Source: Streptomyces flavofungini
GTDB taxonomy: Bacteria; Actinomycetota; Actinomycetes; Streptomycetales; Streptomycetaceae
Assembly: GCF_014650815.1 (NCBI RefSeq)
Contig: NZ_BMVR01000008.1
Coordinates: forward strand, 124,001 to 188,000
DNA: 64,000 nucleotides
Reading direction: 5' to 3'
The position numbers and the translations under genes were made by a program. Position 1 is the stretch's first letter, and each line of letters starts with the position of its first letter. The notes beneath the pieces are model-generated. The model saw only the letters and a list, made by a program, of their open reading frames with translations, was not told where the DNA came from and searched no databases. Shown one piece after another: positions 34,205 to 42,795 of the stretch.

Positions 34205-34816
34205 TCAGCGAACCAGGCCCCAGCGGAAACCGAGCGCCACCGCGTGCGCGCGGTCCGAGGCGCCGAGCTTCTTGAACAGCCGCCTGGCGTGCGTCTTCAC
34301 CGTGTCCTCGGAGAGGAAGAGCTCGCGGCCGATCTCGGCGTTCGACCGGCCGTGGCTCATCCCTTCGAGAACCTGGATCTCACGCGCGGTGAGCGTGGGC
34401 GCCGCGCCCATCTCGGCCGACCGGAGCCGACGCGGGGCCAGCCGCCAGGTCGGGTCGGCGAGTGCCTGCGTGACGGTCGCGCGCAGCTCGGCGCGCGAGG
34501 CGTCCTTGTGCAGATAGCCGCGGGCCCCGGCGGCGACCGCGAGCGCGACCCCGTCCAGGTCCTCGGCGACCGTGAGCATGATGATGCGCGCTCCCGGGTC
34601 GGCCGAGAGCAGCCGCCGCACGGTCTCCACGCCGCCCAGTCCGGGCATGCGTACGTCCATCAGAATCAGATCCGAGCGGTCGGCGCCCCAGCGGCGGAGG
34701 ACTTCCTCGCCGTTGGCCGCTGTCGTCACGCGCTCGACGCCGGGCACGGTCGCGACCGCGCGGCGCAGCGCCTCTCGGGCGAGCGGGGAGTCGTCGCAGA
34801 CGAGGACGGATGTCAT
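34205..34816 (-). CDS. bldM: Atypical response regulator BldM
   Basis: 203 residues, the BldM length. N-terminal receiver domain (MTSVLVCDDSPLAREALRRAV ... LMDVRMPG) and a C-terminal LuxR-type helix-turn-helix (LTAREIQVLEGMSHGRSNAEIGRELFLSEDTVKTHARRLF). BldM controls aerial growth and sporulation genes, acting as a homodimer and as a heterodimer with WhiI; in S. coelicolor and S. venezuelae it works without canonical phosphorylation. ATG at 34816 follows GGAGGAC. A sigma-BldN-type promoter lies 124-151 bp upstream. Divergent from whiD, as in other Streptomyces. Confidence 0.96.
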   Translation of the reverse strand: MTSVLVCDDSPLAREALRRAVATVPGVERVTTAANGEEVLRRWGADRSDLILMDVRMPGLGGVETVRRLLSADPGARIIMLTVAEDLDGVALAVAAGARGYLHKDASRAELRATVTQALADPTWRLAPRRLRSAEMGAAPTLTAREIQVLEGMSHGRSNAEIGRELFLSEDTVKTHARRLFKKLGASDRAHAVALGFRWGLVR

Positions 34817-34939
34817 GGCCGTCCTCCGCAGCTGATGCGCGTCACCTTGAGCCTCCAGGCTGGTACAAGTCGTCACCTGTGCGGTTGACGCACTCGGACA
34901 CCTGCCCGAGCGCTTGTTCTTTCAACCGCCTCCGCACTC

Positions 34940-34967
34940 TCAACGACGGTCACTCGAAAGAGTTACG
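34940..34967 (-). promoter_or_regulatory. Putative sigma-BldN promoter of bldM
   Basis: On the minus strand CGTAAC (34967-34962) and CGTTGA (34945-34940) are separated by exactly 16 bp, the hexamers and spacing that I recall for sigma-BldN-dependent promoters such as bldMp1. Transcription would proceed toward bldM (start 34816). Confidence 0.75.
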
Positions 34968-35215
34968 GGTCAGTCAGCCGTCTTCGGCACTCTACGTGAG
35001 GGCGCAGACACGGCACAGGCGGCGCGGGCGGATGCGCCCTCCCAACGGGCCCCGACGAGCGCCATCAAGAGCTATGCCCCATTTAGCGGCTTTTCTTCCC
35101 TTTTACTGGTGTCTGTGGCTAGATTCGCAATGAGTCATATTTTCATCTCCTTAGACAGTAGATGTACGGTCATGGGCACCGTATCCGCGTCAGAACGGCT
35201 ACCAGGAGACACGCA
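34968..35215. other. Divergent bldM-whiD intergenic region
   Basis: Within the 399-bp gap the part from about 35085 to 35165 is strikingly AT-rich for this genome (for example TTTTACTGGTG, GAGTCATATTTTCATC), which fits one or more whiD promoters. No gene detected. A further bldM promoter (p2) may lie between 34820 and 34930, but I could not assign a motif. Confidence 0.55.
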
Positions 35216-35533
35216 ATGGCAGATTTCTCCCGCCTTCCCGGACCGAACGCAGATCTGTGGGACTGGCAGCTCCTCGCGGCCTGCCGCGGGGTGGACAGCT
35301 CGCTCTTCTTCCACCCGGAGGGCGAGCGCGGTGCGGCACGGAGCGCACGCGAGAACTCGGCCAAGGAGGTCTGCATGCGGTGCCCGGTGCGCGCGGAGTG
35401 CGCCGCGCACGCGCTCGCGGTCCGCGAGCCGTACGGCGTGTGGGGCGGACTGACCGAGGACGAGCGCGAAGAGCTGATGGGCCGGGCCCGCAACCGCCTG
35501 GTCACGGCGGCGGGTGGCGGCACGACCAACTGA
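35216..35533 (+). CDS. whiD: WhiB-family iron-sulfur regulator WhiD
   Basis: 105 residues. The four cluster ligands are Cys23, Cys53, Cys56 and Cys62 (C-x29-C-x2-C-x5-C), the WhiB family spacing, followed by the G[VI]WGG turn (GVWGG at 74-78) and a basic tail. WhiD is required for late sporulation and septum control in S. coelicolor; the ortholog WhiB3 is in the same position in mycobacteria. WhiB proteins bind the principal sigma factor region 4. ATG at 35216 has AGGAG upstream. The AT-rich region ahead probably contains its promoters. Confidence 0.95.
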   Translation: MADFSRLPGPNADLWDWQLLAACRGVDSSLFFHPEGERGAARSARENSAKEVCMRCPVRAECAAHALAVREPYGVWGGLTEDEREELMGRARNRLVTAAGGGTTN

Positions 35534-35630
35534 AGGAACGTTTCTTCACCGCTGGCCGGGCTGTCCTGCGTAGACGGGACCCACCGAGGCGCGACCTACG
35601 TAGGCGGGCCTGAGCGAGCGGCACCCCCAC

Positions 35631-35653
35631 GCGCGCGGGCCGCGCCCGCGCGC
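35631..35653. terminator. Terminator between whiD and the LysR gene
   Basis: GCGCGCGGGC / GCCCGCGCGC, perfect 10-bp stem with a 3-nt loop, 4 nt from the stop of the convergent LysR gene and 98 nt after the whiD stop. Confidence 0.75.
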
Positions 35654-35657
35654 AAGC

Positions 35658-36554
35658 TCAGCGCGCGGCGGCCCGCGCCAAGTGGTCCAGCGTGGCCGCG
35701 ACGGCCGGCACCTGCGCCAGATCGGGCAGCGTGAGCGCCACGATCTCCCGCCGCACGGCGGGTTCCACCGTCACCGCACGGGCGCCCTTGGGGCGTACCG
35801 ACTCGATCGCGAGCTCGGGCAGCACCGCGACGCCCAGGCCTGCCCCGACCAGGCCGATCACCGCCGGATAGTCGTCCGTGGCGAAGTCGATGCGGGGTGC
35901 GAAGCCCGCGCTCTCGCAGACCTCCACCAACTGGCGGCGGCAGCGCGGGCAGCCCGCGATCCACGACTCGTCGGCCAGCTCGCCGATGGTGACGCTCTCC
36001 GCCTTCGCCAGGCGGTGCTCCTCCGGTACGAGGCCGACGAGCCGGTCGGCCAGCAGGGGCCGTACGACGAGGTCGTCCCACTCGTCCGCGGCGGCGGCCC
36101 CCGCGTACCGGAAGGCGAGCGCCACGTCGCAGTCGCCCTCGCGCAGCATCTCCACCGAGCGCGGCGGCTCGGCCTCCTCCAGCGACACGCGGGTGCCGGG
36201 GTGCGCGGCGCGCAGGGCGGCGAGCGCGCCGGGCACGAGGGTGGAGGAACCGCTCGGGAAGGAGACGAGGCGGACACGGCCGGCCCGCAGTCCGGCGATG
36301 GCGGCGACCTCCTCCTCGGCCGCGGTCAGCCCGGCGAGAATGCCCGCGGCATGCCGGACCAGGGCCTCCCCGGCCTGGGTGAGGCGCATCTCGCGGCCGG
36401 TGCGGATCAGCAGCGGCGTGCCCACCGACCCTTCGAGTGCCTTCATCTGCTGGCTCACGGCGGGCTGGGTGCAGCCGAGCTCGCGGGCCGCCGCGGAGAA
36501 GGAGCCGGTGGCGGCCACGGCGCGCAGGACACGGAGATGACGGGCCTCGATCAT
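35658..36554 (-). CDS. LysR-family transcriptional regulator
   Basis: 298 residues. N-terminal winged helix-turn-helix (MIEARHLRVLRAVAATGSFSAAARELGCTQPAVSQQMKALE) then a periplasmic-binding-protein-like effector domain (about 90-298) with a Cys-rich CPRCRRQL stretch near 182-190. LysR proteins are usually tetrameric and control the divergently transcribed gene, here the MOSC protein; a TTGGG-N7-CCCAA dyad lies between them. Effector unknown. ATG at 36554. Confidence 0.9.
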   Translation of the reverse strand: MIEARHLRVLRAVAATGSFSAAARELGCTQPAVSQQMKALEGSVGTPLLIRTGREMRLTQAGEALVRHAAGILAGLTAAEEEVAAIAGLRAGRVRLVSFPSGSSTLVPGALAALRAAHPGTRVSLEEAEPPRSVEMLREGDCDVALAFRYAGAAAADEWDDLVVRPLLADRLVGLVPEEHRLAKAESVTIGELADESWIAGCPRCRRQLVEVCESAGFAPRIDFATDDYPAVIGLVGAGLGVAVLPELAIESVRPKGARAVTVEPAVRREIVALTLPDLAQVPAVAATLDHLARAAAR

Positions 36555-36574
36555 GATGCGAGCATAAGCGACTC

Positions 36575-36591
36575 TTGGGTTCGACGCCCAA
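36575..36591. promoter_or_regulatory. Probable LysR operator (T-N11-A type)
   Basis: TTGGG and CCCAA separated by 7 nt, 21 bp before the LysR start and 44 bp before the divergent MOSC gene. This fits the T-N11-A dyad at LysR-type binding sites. Confidence 0.55.
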
Positions 36592-36634
36592 TAATGCGTG
36601 GCCGCTTTGAGTAGCGCTCGCTTAGCCTGGCCGT

Positions 36635-37312
36635 ATGAAGCTTCTCTCCGTGAATGTGGGCCGGCCCAAGTCCGTCGACTACACCGACACGCCCGGCGGC
36701 AGCACCGGGATCGACAAGCAGCCCGTCGACGGGGCCGTCCGGGTGTCGGCGCCGGGCCCCAAGGGCACCGGCGGCAGCGGCCTCGCGGGAGACACCATCT
36801 GCGACCTGCGCCACCACGGCGGCAACGACCAGGCGGTGTACGCCTTCGCCCGGGAGGACCTCGACGCGTGGGAGCGGCTGCTCGGCCGGACGCTGCGCAA
36901 CGGCGGCTTCGGCGAGAACCTCACGACGTCCGGCGTGGACGTGAACGGCGCCCGGATCGGCGAGCGCTGGCGCGTCGGCCCCGACCTGCTCCTCGAAGTG
37001 ACCTCCTCGCGCATTCCGTGCCGTACGTTCCAGGGCCACGTGGGCGAGCAGGGCTGGGTGCGGCGATTCACGCAGAACCTGCTGCCGGGCGCCTATCTGC
37101 GGGTGCTCGAACCGGGCGCGATCCAGGCGGGCGACGCGGTCGAGATCGTGCACCGCCCGGACCACGAGGTCACCGTCGCCCTGCAGTTCCGGGCCGTGAC
37201 GACGGAGCGCGCGCTCCTGCCGTCCCTGCTCGCCGCCGGTGACGCGCTGCACCCCGAGACGGCGAAGAAGGCGCGCTCGTACGTGGCGAAGTACGGCGCG
37301 CAGGGCGCCTGA
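36635..37312 (+). CDS. MOSC domain protein
   Basis: 225 residues. The MOSC domain (molybdenum cofactor sulfurase C-terminal family) contains the conserved Cys in SSRIPCRTFQ (about 126-135), which in the family carries sulfur or binds the cofactor; GDTICDLRHHGGNDQAVYAF and FGENLTT are further family signatures seen in YiiM-like proteins. Such proteins often detoxify N-hydroxylated compounds with the molybdenum cofactor, but no partner enzyme is nearby. ATG at 36635; divergent from and probably regulated by the LysR gene. Confidence 0.88.
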   Translation: MKLLSVNVGRPKSVDYTDTPGGSTGIDKQPVDGAVRVSAPGPKGTGGSGLAGDTICDLRHHGGNDQAVYAFAREDLDAWERLLGRTLRNGGFGENLTTSGVDVNGARIGERWRVGPDLLLEVTSSRIPCRTFQGHVGEQGWVRRFTQNLLPGAYLRVLEPGAIQAGDAVEIVHRPDHEVTVALQFRAVTTERALLPSLLAAGDALHPETAKKARSYVAKYGAQGA

Positions 37313-37482
37313 GCGGCGCGGGCGCACCGCCGGGGCAGGCGGACGCACCGCCGGGGCAACAGGAAGGCGCCTCGGGCCCGGCGGCATCGGGGAAGTCCCT
37401 AGGGGCAGGCGGGAGTTGATTCGGGGTCGGGTGGGGGGCGTCCCCAATACCTCGGGGCGGCACGAGCCACGAATCTCGAATC

Positions 37483-39024
37483 ATGTCCCGACTCACAGGC
37501 AAGTTCCGGCTCGGCAGGCCCCGGCTCAAGCGGGTCCTCATCATTCTCGGCAGTTTCGTCACCGTCGTCGCGCTGGCGCTCGGCGGCGGGCTGCTGTGGC
37601 TGTGGCAGGACGCCGAGATCAGCACTGTCGGCAAGGAGCCGTTCGACAACGCCCTGGCGATACCGCCGCTGGCCGAGTCCCACGTGACCAAGGACGGCAC
37701 CCGCGTCTTCGACCTGCGCATGCGGGCGGGCGAGAAGGAGTTCAAGGCCGGTCGCAGGACGCCGACATGGGGCTTCAACGGCGACTATCTCGGCCCGACC
37801 CTGCGCGCGGAGCGCGGCGAGAAGGTCCGCGTGCGGATACGGAACGGTCTGGACGAGGCCTCGACCGTGCACTGGCACGGCATGCACCTGCCCGCGAAGA
37901 TGGACGGCGGCCCGCACCAGATGGTCCGGCCGGGCGGCAGTTGGAGCCCTCGGTGGAAGGTGGACCAGCCCGCGGCGACGCTCTGGTACCACCCGCATCC
38001 GCACGGCGCGACGGAGAAGCACGTCCAGCGCGGCCTCGCGGGGATGTTCCTCCTCGACGACAAGCGGAGCAGACGCCTCGCACTGCCGAAGAAGTACGGA
38101 GTCGACGACCTGCCGGTGATCGTGCAGGACGTGAAGTTCGACGGCGCGAAGTTCGACCACGGCCACAAGATGCTGCGCGACGTCGGCTTCCTCGGCGACC
38201 GGACGATGGTCAACGGCACCCTCCAGCCGTACCGCGAGGTCGGCGACGAACTCATACGCCTGCGGCTCCTGAACACCTCGACGGCGCGTACATACGACTT
38301 CGGCTTCCCGGACGACCGGGCCTTCTCCCTGGTCGGGACGGACGGCGGCGCGCTGGAGCGGCCGGCGCGGATGGAGCGGATACAGCTGTCGCCGGGTGAG
38401 CGTGCCGAGATCGTGGTGCGGATGCGGGCGGGTGAGCGGACCGTGCTGCGCAGCTTCCCGCAGGACAACTACGGGACCGCCTGGCATCGCCGGTTCAGCG
38501 GGGGTGACGACTCGTTCGACGTGCTGCAACTGCGGGCCGCCGAGCGGTTGCGGCCGTCGCCCGCGCTGCCCGCGGAACTGGGCGAGCTGGAGGTGCCGGA
38601 CGGGGAAGGGGCGAGCCGGGCACGGTTCTTCGACCTGAAGAGGTCCGGGATCAACGGCCGGGCGATGCGGATGGACCGGATCGACGAGGTGGTCACGCGC
38701 GGCGCCACCGAGACCTGGACCGTCCGCAACCACAACGGCATGCCGCACAACTTCCATGTGCACGATGTGCAGTTCCGGGTCCTGGAGGTGAACGACGGCC
38801 CGCCGCCGCCCGAGCTGCGCGGCCCCAAGGACACGGTGTTCCTGCCGAACGGCACGACGATGAAGCTGGCGTTGCGCTTCGAGGGCCCCGCCGATCCCAA
38901 GACGCCGTACATGTACCACTGCCATCTGCTGAGCCACGAGGACGGAGGAATGATGGGGCAGTTCGTGGTCGTCGACAAGGGCCAGCGGGCGGGCACGCCG
39001 TCCGCGGGGCACAGCGGGCACTGA
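37483..39024 (+). CDS. Multicopper oxidase
   Basis: 513 residues. N-terminal membrane or signal anchor (about 17-40), then cupredoxin domains with all four copper-binding blocks: HWHG at 130-133, HPHPHG at 170-175, HNFHVHD at 422-428 and HCHLLSHEDGGMM at 479-491 (type 1, 2 and 3 sites with the T1 axial Met). Extracytoplasmic; in related actinobacteria such enzymes oxidise phenols, bilirubin-type substrates or cuprous ions. A Gly/His-rich tail ends SAGHSGH. It lies 20 bp upstream of the SDR gene on the same strand, so the two may be co-transcribed. Confidence 0.92.
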   Translation: MSRLTGKFRLGRPRLKRVLIILGSFVTVVALALGGGLLWLWQDAEISTVGKEPFDNALAIPPLAESHVTKDGTRVFDLRMRAGEKEFKAGRRTPTWGFNGDYLGPTLRAERGEKVRVRIRNGLDEASTVHWHGMHLPAKMDGGPHQMVRPGGSWSPRWKVDQPAATLWYHPHPHGATEKHVQRGLAGMFLLDDKRSRRLALPKKYGVDDLPVIVQDVKFDGAKFDHGHKMLRDVGFLGDRTMVNGTLQPYREVGDELIRLRLLNTSTARTYDFGFPDDRAFSLVGTDGGALERPARMERIQLSPGERAEIVVRMRAGERTVLRSFPQDNYGTAWHRRFSGGDDSFDVLQLRAAERLRPSPALPAELGELEVPDGEGASRARFFDLKRSGINGRAMRMDRIDEVVTRGATETWTVRNHNGMPHNFHVHDVQFRVLEVNDGPPPPELRGPKDTVFLPNGTTMKLALRFEGPADPKTPYMYHCHLLSHEDGGMMGQFVVVDKGQRAGTPSAGHSGH

Positions 39025-39043
39025 TGCTCACTAGCCTTGGTCC

Positions 39044-39817
39044 ATGACTACGGCTCTGATTACAGGATCGACCGCCGGTATCGGCGCCGCCTTCGCGCGG
39101 CGGCTGGCCGGGGACGGGCACAACCTGGTCCTGGTGGCACGCGACACGAAGCGGCTGCGGGAGCAGGCGACCGAACTGCACGACCGGCACGGCATCGAGG
39201 CGGAGGTGCTGACCGCCGACCTCGCCACGGAGGACGGCATCACGGCCGTCGAGGAACGCCTCGCCCGCCGCCGCGACGGGGTCGACCTGCTGATCAACAA
39301 CGCCGGTTTCGGCAACAAGGGCCGCTACTTGGAGGTCTCGCTCGCCGACGAGCTGACGATGCTGAAGGTGCACTGCGAGGCGGTGCTCCGGCTGACGTCG
39401 GCGGCGACGGGAGCCATGCGGGAGCGGGGCCGCGGCGGTGTGGTCAACGTGGCGTCGGTGGCGGCGTTCGTGCCGCGCGGGACGTACGGCGCGTCCAAGG
39501 CGTGGGTCGTGCAGTTCACGCAGGGCGCGGCGCGGGACCTGGCGGGGACGGGGGTGCGGCTGATGGCGCTGTGCCCCGGCTTCGTCCGCACGGAGTTCCA
39601 CGAGCGGGCGGGCATGGGCACGGACAACATCCCCAAGTGGATGTGGCTGGACGCCGACAAGCTGGTCACGGCGGCCCTGGCCGACCTGTCCCGCGGCAAG
39701 TCCCTCTCCATCCCGGACCCCAGGTACAAGACCCTGATGGGCGTGGTGAAGCTGACCCCGAGGGGACTGCTCGGCGGCGTGACATCGAGGACGGGCAGAA
39801 AGTACGGCCCGAAGTAG
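39044..39817 (+). CDS. Short-chain dehydrogenase/reductase
   Basis: 257 residues, classical SDR. NAD(P) motif TGSTAGIGAAFA near 8-19, NNAGFG at about 87-92, and the catalytic Ser (VASVAAF) with YGASK (Tyr and Lys) at about 149-153. The order and sizes are those of the AGR2-like/ketoacyl reductase group; substrate unknown. ATG at 39044, 20 bp after the multicopper oxidase. Confidence 0.92.
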   Translation: MTTALITGSTAGIGAAFARRLAGDGHNLVLVARDTKRLREQATELHDRHGIEAEVLTADLATEDGITAVEERLARRRDGVDLLINNAGFGNKGRYLEVSLADELTMLKVHCEAVLRLTSAATGAMRERGRGGVVNVASVAAFVPRGTYGASKAWVVQFTQGAARDLAGTGVRLMALCPGFVRTEFHERAGMGTDNIPKWMWLDADKLVTAALADLSRGKSLSIPDPRYKTLMGVVKLTPRGLLGGVTSRTGRKYGPK

Positions 39818-39854
39818 ACACGCCCCGCGGAAGGAGGGGCGGCCTGCGGGAGGA

Positions 39855-39900
39855 GTGCCCCGAAGGGGCGCGGGGAACTGCGCGAGGACGGACCACGACC
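39855..39900. repeat. Dispersed Streptomyces intergenic repeat, family B (copy 2)
   Basis: Plus strand CCCCGAAGGGGCGCGGGGAA, then CTGCGCGAGGACGGACCACG. It matches the pattern at 11605-11690 in opposite orientation. Downstream of the SDR gene. Confidence 0.55.
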
Positions 39901-39994
39901 CGCACTCGGCAACACCGGGAAACCCGGCAGCCGTGCCCCCGGCAGCCGCGGAGCCGAAACCGCGCCTCCCGGCGGCCGCGGAGCCGGGAAACGC

Positions 39995-40033
39995 CGAAGG
40001 TCCGGCATCCCGCGACGGGATGCCGGACCTTCG
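39995..40033. terminator. Terminator between SDR gene and groEL
   Basis: 18-bp perfect stem with a CGA loop, 40 nt beyond the groEL stop on the minus strand. Confidence 0.85.
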
Positions 40034-40072
40034 TCCGAGCTCAGGTCGGCTCGGAGCGGCTCAGGTCACAGC

Positions 40073-41695
40073 TCAGTGGGAGTGCCCGTGGCCGTGACCG
40101 GCGTCAGCCTCTTCCTCGGCCGGCTTCTCGACGACCAGGGTCTCGGTCGTGAGCAGCAGGGAGGCGATGGACGCGGCGTTCTCCAGGGCGGAGCGCGTCA
40201 CCTTGACCGGGTCGATGACGCCGGCCTTGACCAGGTCGACGTACTCGCCGGTGGCGGCGTTGAAGCCGAAGCCCTTGTCCAGCTCCGCCACCTTGGTGGT
40301 GATGACGTAGCCCTCGAGGCCGGCGTTCTCGGCGATCCAGCGCAGCGGCTCGACGACGGCGCTGCGGACGACGGCGACACCGGTGGCCTCGTCGCCGGTC
40401 TTGTCGAGGTTGCCCTCGAGGACCTTCGCGGCGTGGACGAGCGCGGAGCCACCACCGGAGACGATGCCCTCCTCGACCGCGGCGCGGGTCGCGGAGATGG
40501 CGTCCTCCAGACGGTGCTTCTTCTCCTTCAGCTCCACCTCGGTGGCGGCGCCGACCTTGATGACGCACACGCCGCCGGCCAGCTTCGCGAGGCGCTCCTG
40601 GAGCTTCTCGCGGTCCCAGTCGGAGTCCGTGGCCTCGATCTCGGCCTTGATCTGGTTGACGCGGCCCTCGACGTCGGCGGAGTTGCCGCCGCCGTCGACG
40701 ATGGTCGTGTCGTCCTTGGTGATGGTGACGCGGCGGGCGGTGCCGAGCACGTCCAGGCCGACCTGGTCGAGCTTGAGGCCGACCTCCTCGGCGATGACGG
40801 TGCCGCCGGTGAGGGTGGCGATGTCACCGAGCATGGCCTTGCGGCGGTCGCCGAAGCCCGGGGCCTTCACCGCGACGGCGTTGAAGGTGCCGCGGATCTT
40901 GTTCACGACCAGGGTCGACAGGGCCTCACCCTCGACGTCCTCGGCGATGATCAGCAGCGGCTTGGAGGCACCGGCCTGGATGACCTTCTCCAGGAGCGGC
41001 AGCAGGTCCTGGATGGAGGAGATCTTGCCCTGGTGGATCAGGATGTACGGGTCGTCGAGGACGGCCTCCATACGCTCCTGGTCGGACACCATGTACGGCG
41101 ACAGGTAGCCCTTGTCGAAGGCCATGCCCTCGGTGAAGTCCAGCTCCAGGCCGAAGGTGTTGGACTCCTCGACGGTGATGACACCGTCCTTGCCGACCTT
41201 GTCCATCGCCTCGGCGATGAGCTCGCCGACCTGCTGGTCCTGGGCGGAGAGCCCGGCCACGGCGGCGATGTCGGACTTGTCGTCGATCGGACGGGCGGTG
41301 GCGAGGAGGTCCTCGGAGATCGCCTTGACCGCGGCGTCGATGCCCTTCTTCAGGGCGGCCGGGGAGGCACCGGCGGCTACGTTGCGCAGGCCCTCCTTGA
41401 CCAGGGCCTGGGCCAGCACCGTGGCGGTGGTGGTGCCGTCACCCGCGATGTCGTTGGTCTTGGTCGCCACCTCCTTCACGAGCTGCGCGCCGAGGTTCTC
41501 GTACGGGTCCTCGACCTCGACCTCACGGGCGATGGTGACGCCGTCGTTGGTGATGGTGGGGGCGCCGAACTTCTTGTCGATGACGACGTTGCGGCCCTTG
41601 GGGCCGATCGTCACCTTGACCGTGTCGGCAAGCTTGTTGACGCCGCGCTCGAGGGCGCGACGGGCGTCCTCGTCGAACTTCAGGATCTTCGCCAT
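40073..41695 (-). CDS. groEL: Chaperonin GroEL (GroEL1 type)
   Basis: 540 residues, full length. Cytosolic 60-kDa chaperonin for ATP-driven folding; the ATP motif GDGTTTATVLA at about 86-96, the intermediate hinge, and the equatorial GGGSALVHA are present. The C-terminus is His-rich, GHGHGHSH, instead of the Gly-Gly-Met repeats of E. coli GroEL; this is the hallmark of GroEL1 in actinobacteria, which has specialised or dispensable roles while GroEL2 serves as housekeeping chaperonin. 146 bp downstream of groES; probably expressed from the shared CIRCE-controlled promoter. Confidence 0.97.
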   Translation of the reverse strand: MAKILKFDEDARRALERGVNKLADTVKVTIGPKGRNVVIDKKFGAPTITNDGVTIAREVEVEDPYENLGAQLVKEVATKTNDIAGDGTTTATVLAQALVKEGLRNVAAGASPAALKKGIDAAVKAISEDLLATARPIDDKSDIAAVAGLSAQDQQVGELIAEAMDKVGKDGVITVEESNTFGLELDFTEGMAFDKGYLSPYMVSDQERMEAVLDDPYILIHQGKISSIQDLLPLLEKVIQAGASKPLLIIAEDVEGEALSTLVVNKIRGTFNAVAVKAPGFGDRRKAMLGDIATLTGGTVIAEEVGLKLDQVGLDVLGTARRVTITKDDTTIVDGGGNSADVEGRVNQIKAEIEATDSDWDREKLQERLAKLAGGVCVIKVGAATEVELKEKKHRLEDAISATRAAVEEGIVSGGGSALVHAAKVLEGNLDKTGDEATGVAVVRSAVVEPLRWIAENAGLEGYVITTKVAELDKGFGFNAATGEYVDLVKAGVIDPVKVTRSALENAASIASLLLTTETLVVEKPAEEEADAGHGHGHSH

Positions 41696-41841
41696 GGGAG
41701 CGGTTCAGCCCTCTCGGAGACTCGGTCCGGGGGGAGCCCCCGGGAAATGTGCGGCAAACGCGCCGCGCCCCTCGCCGCCCGGCAATCAGCGGGGTGACCA
41801 GGGGCGCAGCGGAAAGCAAATCTGCAGGTGAAGCCGTACGG

Positions 41842-42150
41842 CTACTTCTCGATGATCGCGAGCACGTCGCGGGCCGAGAGGACGAGGTACTCGTCACCGT
41901 TGTACTTGACCTCGGTGCCGCCGTACTTGCTGTAGAGCACGACGTCGCCGACCTTCACGTCGAGCGGCAGGCGCTCGCCGTTCTCGAAGCGGCCCGGGCC
42001 CACGGCGAGGACAGCACCCTCCTGGGGCTTCTCCTTCGCGGTGTCCGGGATGACCAGGCCGGAGGCCGTGGTCTGCTCGGCGTCGAGCGGCTGGACCACG
42101 ATGCGGTCCTCAAGCGGCTTGATGGCAACCTTGGAGCTGGCGGTCGTCAC
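41842..42150 (-). CDS. groES: Co-chaperonin GroES
   Basis: 102 residues, usual length. The mobile loop ASGLVIPDTAKEKPQEGAV lies at 29-47 and the GAVLAVGPG strand follows. It forms the heptameric lid on GroEL. GTG at 42150 has GGGGGAGG upstream. Two CIRCE operators (42249-42275 and 42296-42322) lie 99-172 bp upstream, the HrcA repressor target. The same region separates it from the lipoprotein gene. Confidence 0.97.
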   Translation of the reverse strand: MTTASSKVAIKPLEDRIVVQPLDAEQTTASGLVIPDTAKEKPQEGAVLAVGPGRFENGERLPLDVKVGDVVLYSKYGGTEVKYNGDEYLVLSARDVLAIIEK

Positions 42151-42248
42151 GATCCGACCTCCCCCTTCGGAGATCTCGCGGGGTTAACTGATCTGAGGTG
42201 GCGACCAGGTGGATCCGTCGTCGCGGGTGCCGGACCTGCCCGTCGCTG

Positions 42249-42275
42249 TTGGCACTCTCCAGTGGGGAGTGCCAG
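42249..42275 (-). promoter_or_regulatory. CIRCE operator 1 (groES)
   Basis: TTGGCACTC-N9-GAGTGCCAG matches the CIRCE consensus TTAGCACTC-N9-GAGTGCTAA at both half-sites with 1 and 2 deviations. Binding site of the HrcA repressor. Confidence 0.92.
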
Positions 42276-42295
42276 GCCCGAGACTAGGACGACGA

Positions 42296-42322
42296 TTAGC
42301 ACTCGGTCAAGCGGAGTGCCAG
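42296..42322 (-). promoter_or_regulatory. CIRCE operator 2 (groES)
   Basis: TTAGCACTC-N9-GAGTGCCAG: the left half-site is perfect and the right has two deviations. A second HrcA operator 20 bp from the first, a duplicated arrangement on the groES promoter. Confidence 0.92.
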
Positions 42323-42384
42323 TTCGGCTTATGCGCCGCTCACACGGACGCGCCCCCAGCACCCGTGCTCCCACCGGGAGAACG

Positions 42385-42795
42385 TCACCCCGGACCGCGA
42401 AGTTCCACGCTCGGCGAAGGGCTCGGCGAAGAGTTCGGCGAAGGGCTCGACCCACTCGACGGGCTCGCCGGAGTCGCCGGGCTCGACCGGCCCGGGGACA
42501 CACTCGGCCCCCGAGCGGGCAGGCCCCCCGGAGCAGGAGGACCCTGCACCCCCGGAGCGGGAGGAACCGACACCCCCGGAGCCGGAGCAACAGACACCCC
42601 CGGCCCCGACGGCACCCGCGTAGGCCCCGCCGCCCCCTTCCGCGGCGGCAGCTTCTGCGCCGCCTTCCGGCCGAGGCGCTCGATCGGGTCGACCGACTGC
42701 GCGCAGCCGGTCAGCAGCAGCACGGGGGCGAGCGCCCCCACCGCGGCCGCCGCCACCCGGGCCCGCGCGGGTCGGCCCCGCGCGGGTCGGTTCAC
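42385..42795 (-). CDS. Small Pro-rich lipoprotein
   Basis: 136 residues. Signal peptide with lipobox LLTGC (VAAAAVGALAPVLLLTGC) predicts a lipid-anchored extracytoplasmic protein. The mature part has a short helix (SVDPIERLGRKAAQKL) and then a Pro/Ala/Ser/Gly-rich tail. GTG at 42795 overlaps the TGA of the deacetylase gene (GTGA), a translational-coupling arrangement, so it belongs to the same transcript. No domain recognised. Confidence 0.78.
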   Translation of the reverse strand: MNRPARGRPARARVAAAAVGALAPVLLLTGCAQSVDPIERLGRKAAQKLPPRKGAAGPTRVPSGPGVSVAPAPGVSVPPAPGVQGPPAPGGLPARGPSVSPGRSSPATPASPSSGSSPSPNSSPSPSPSVELRGPG

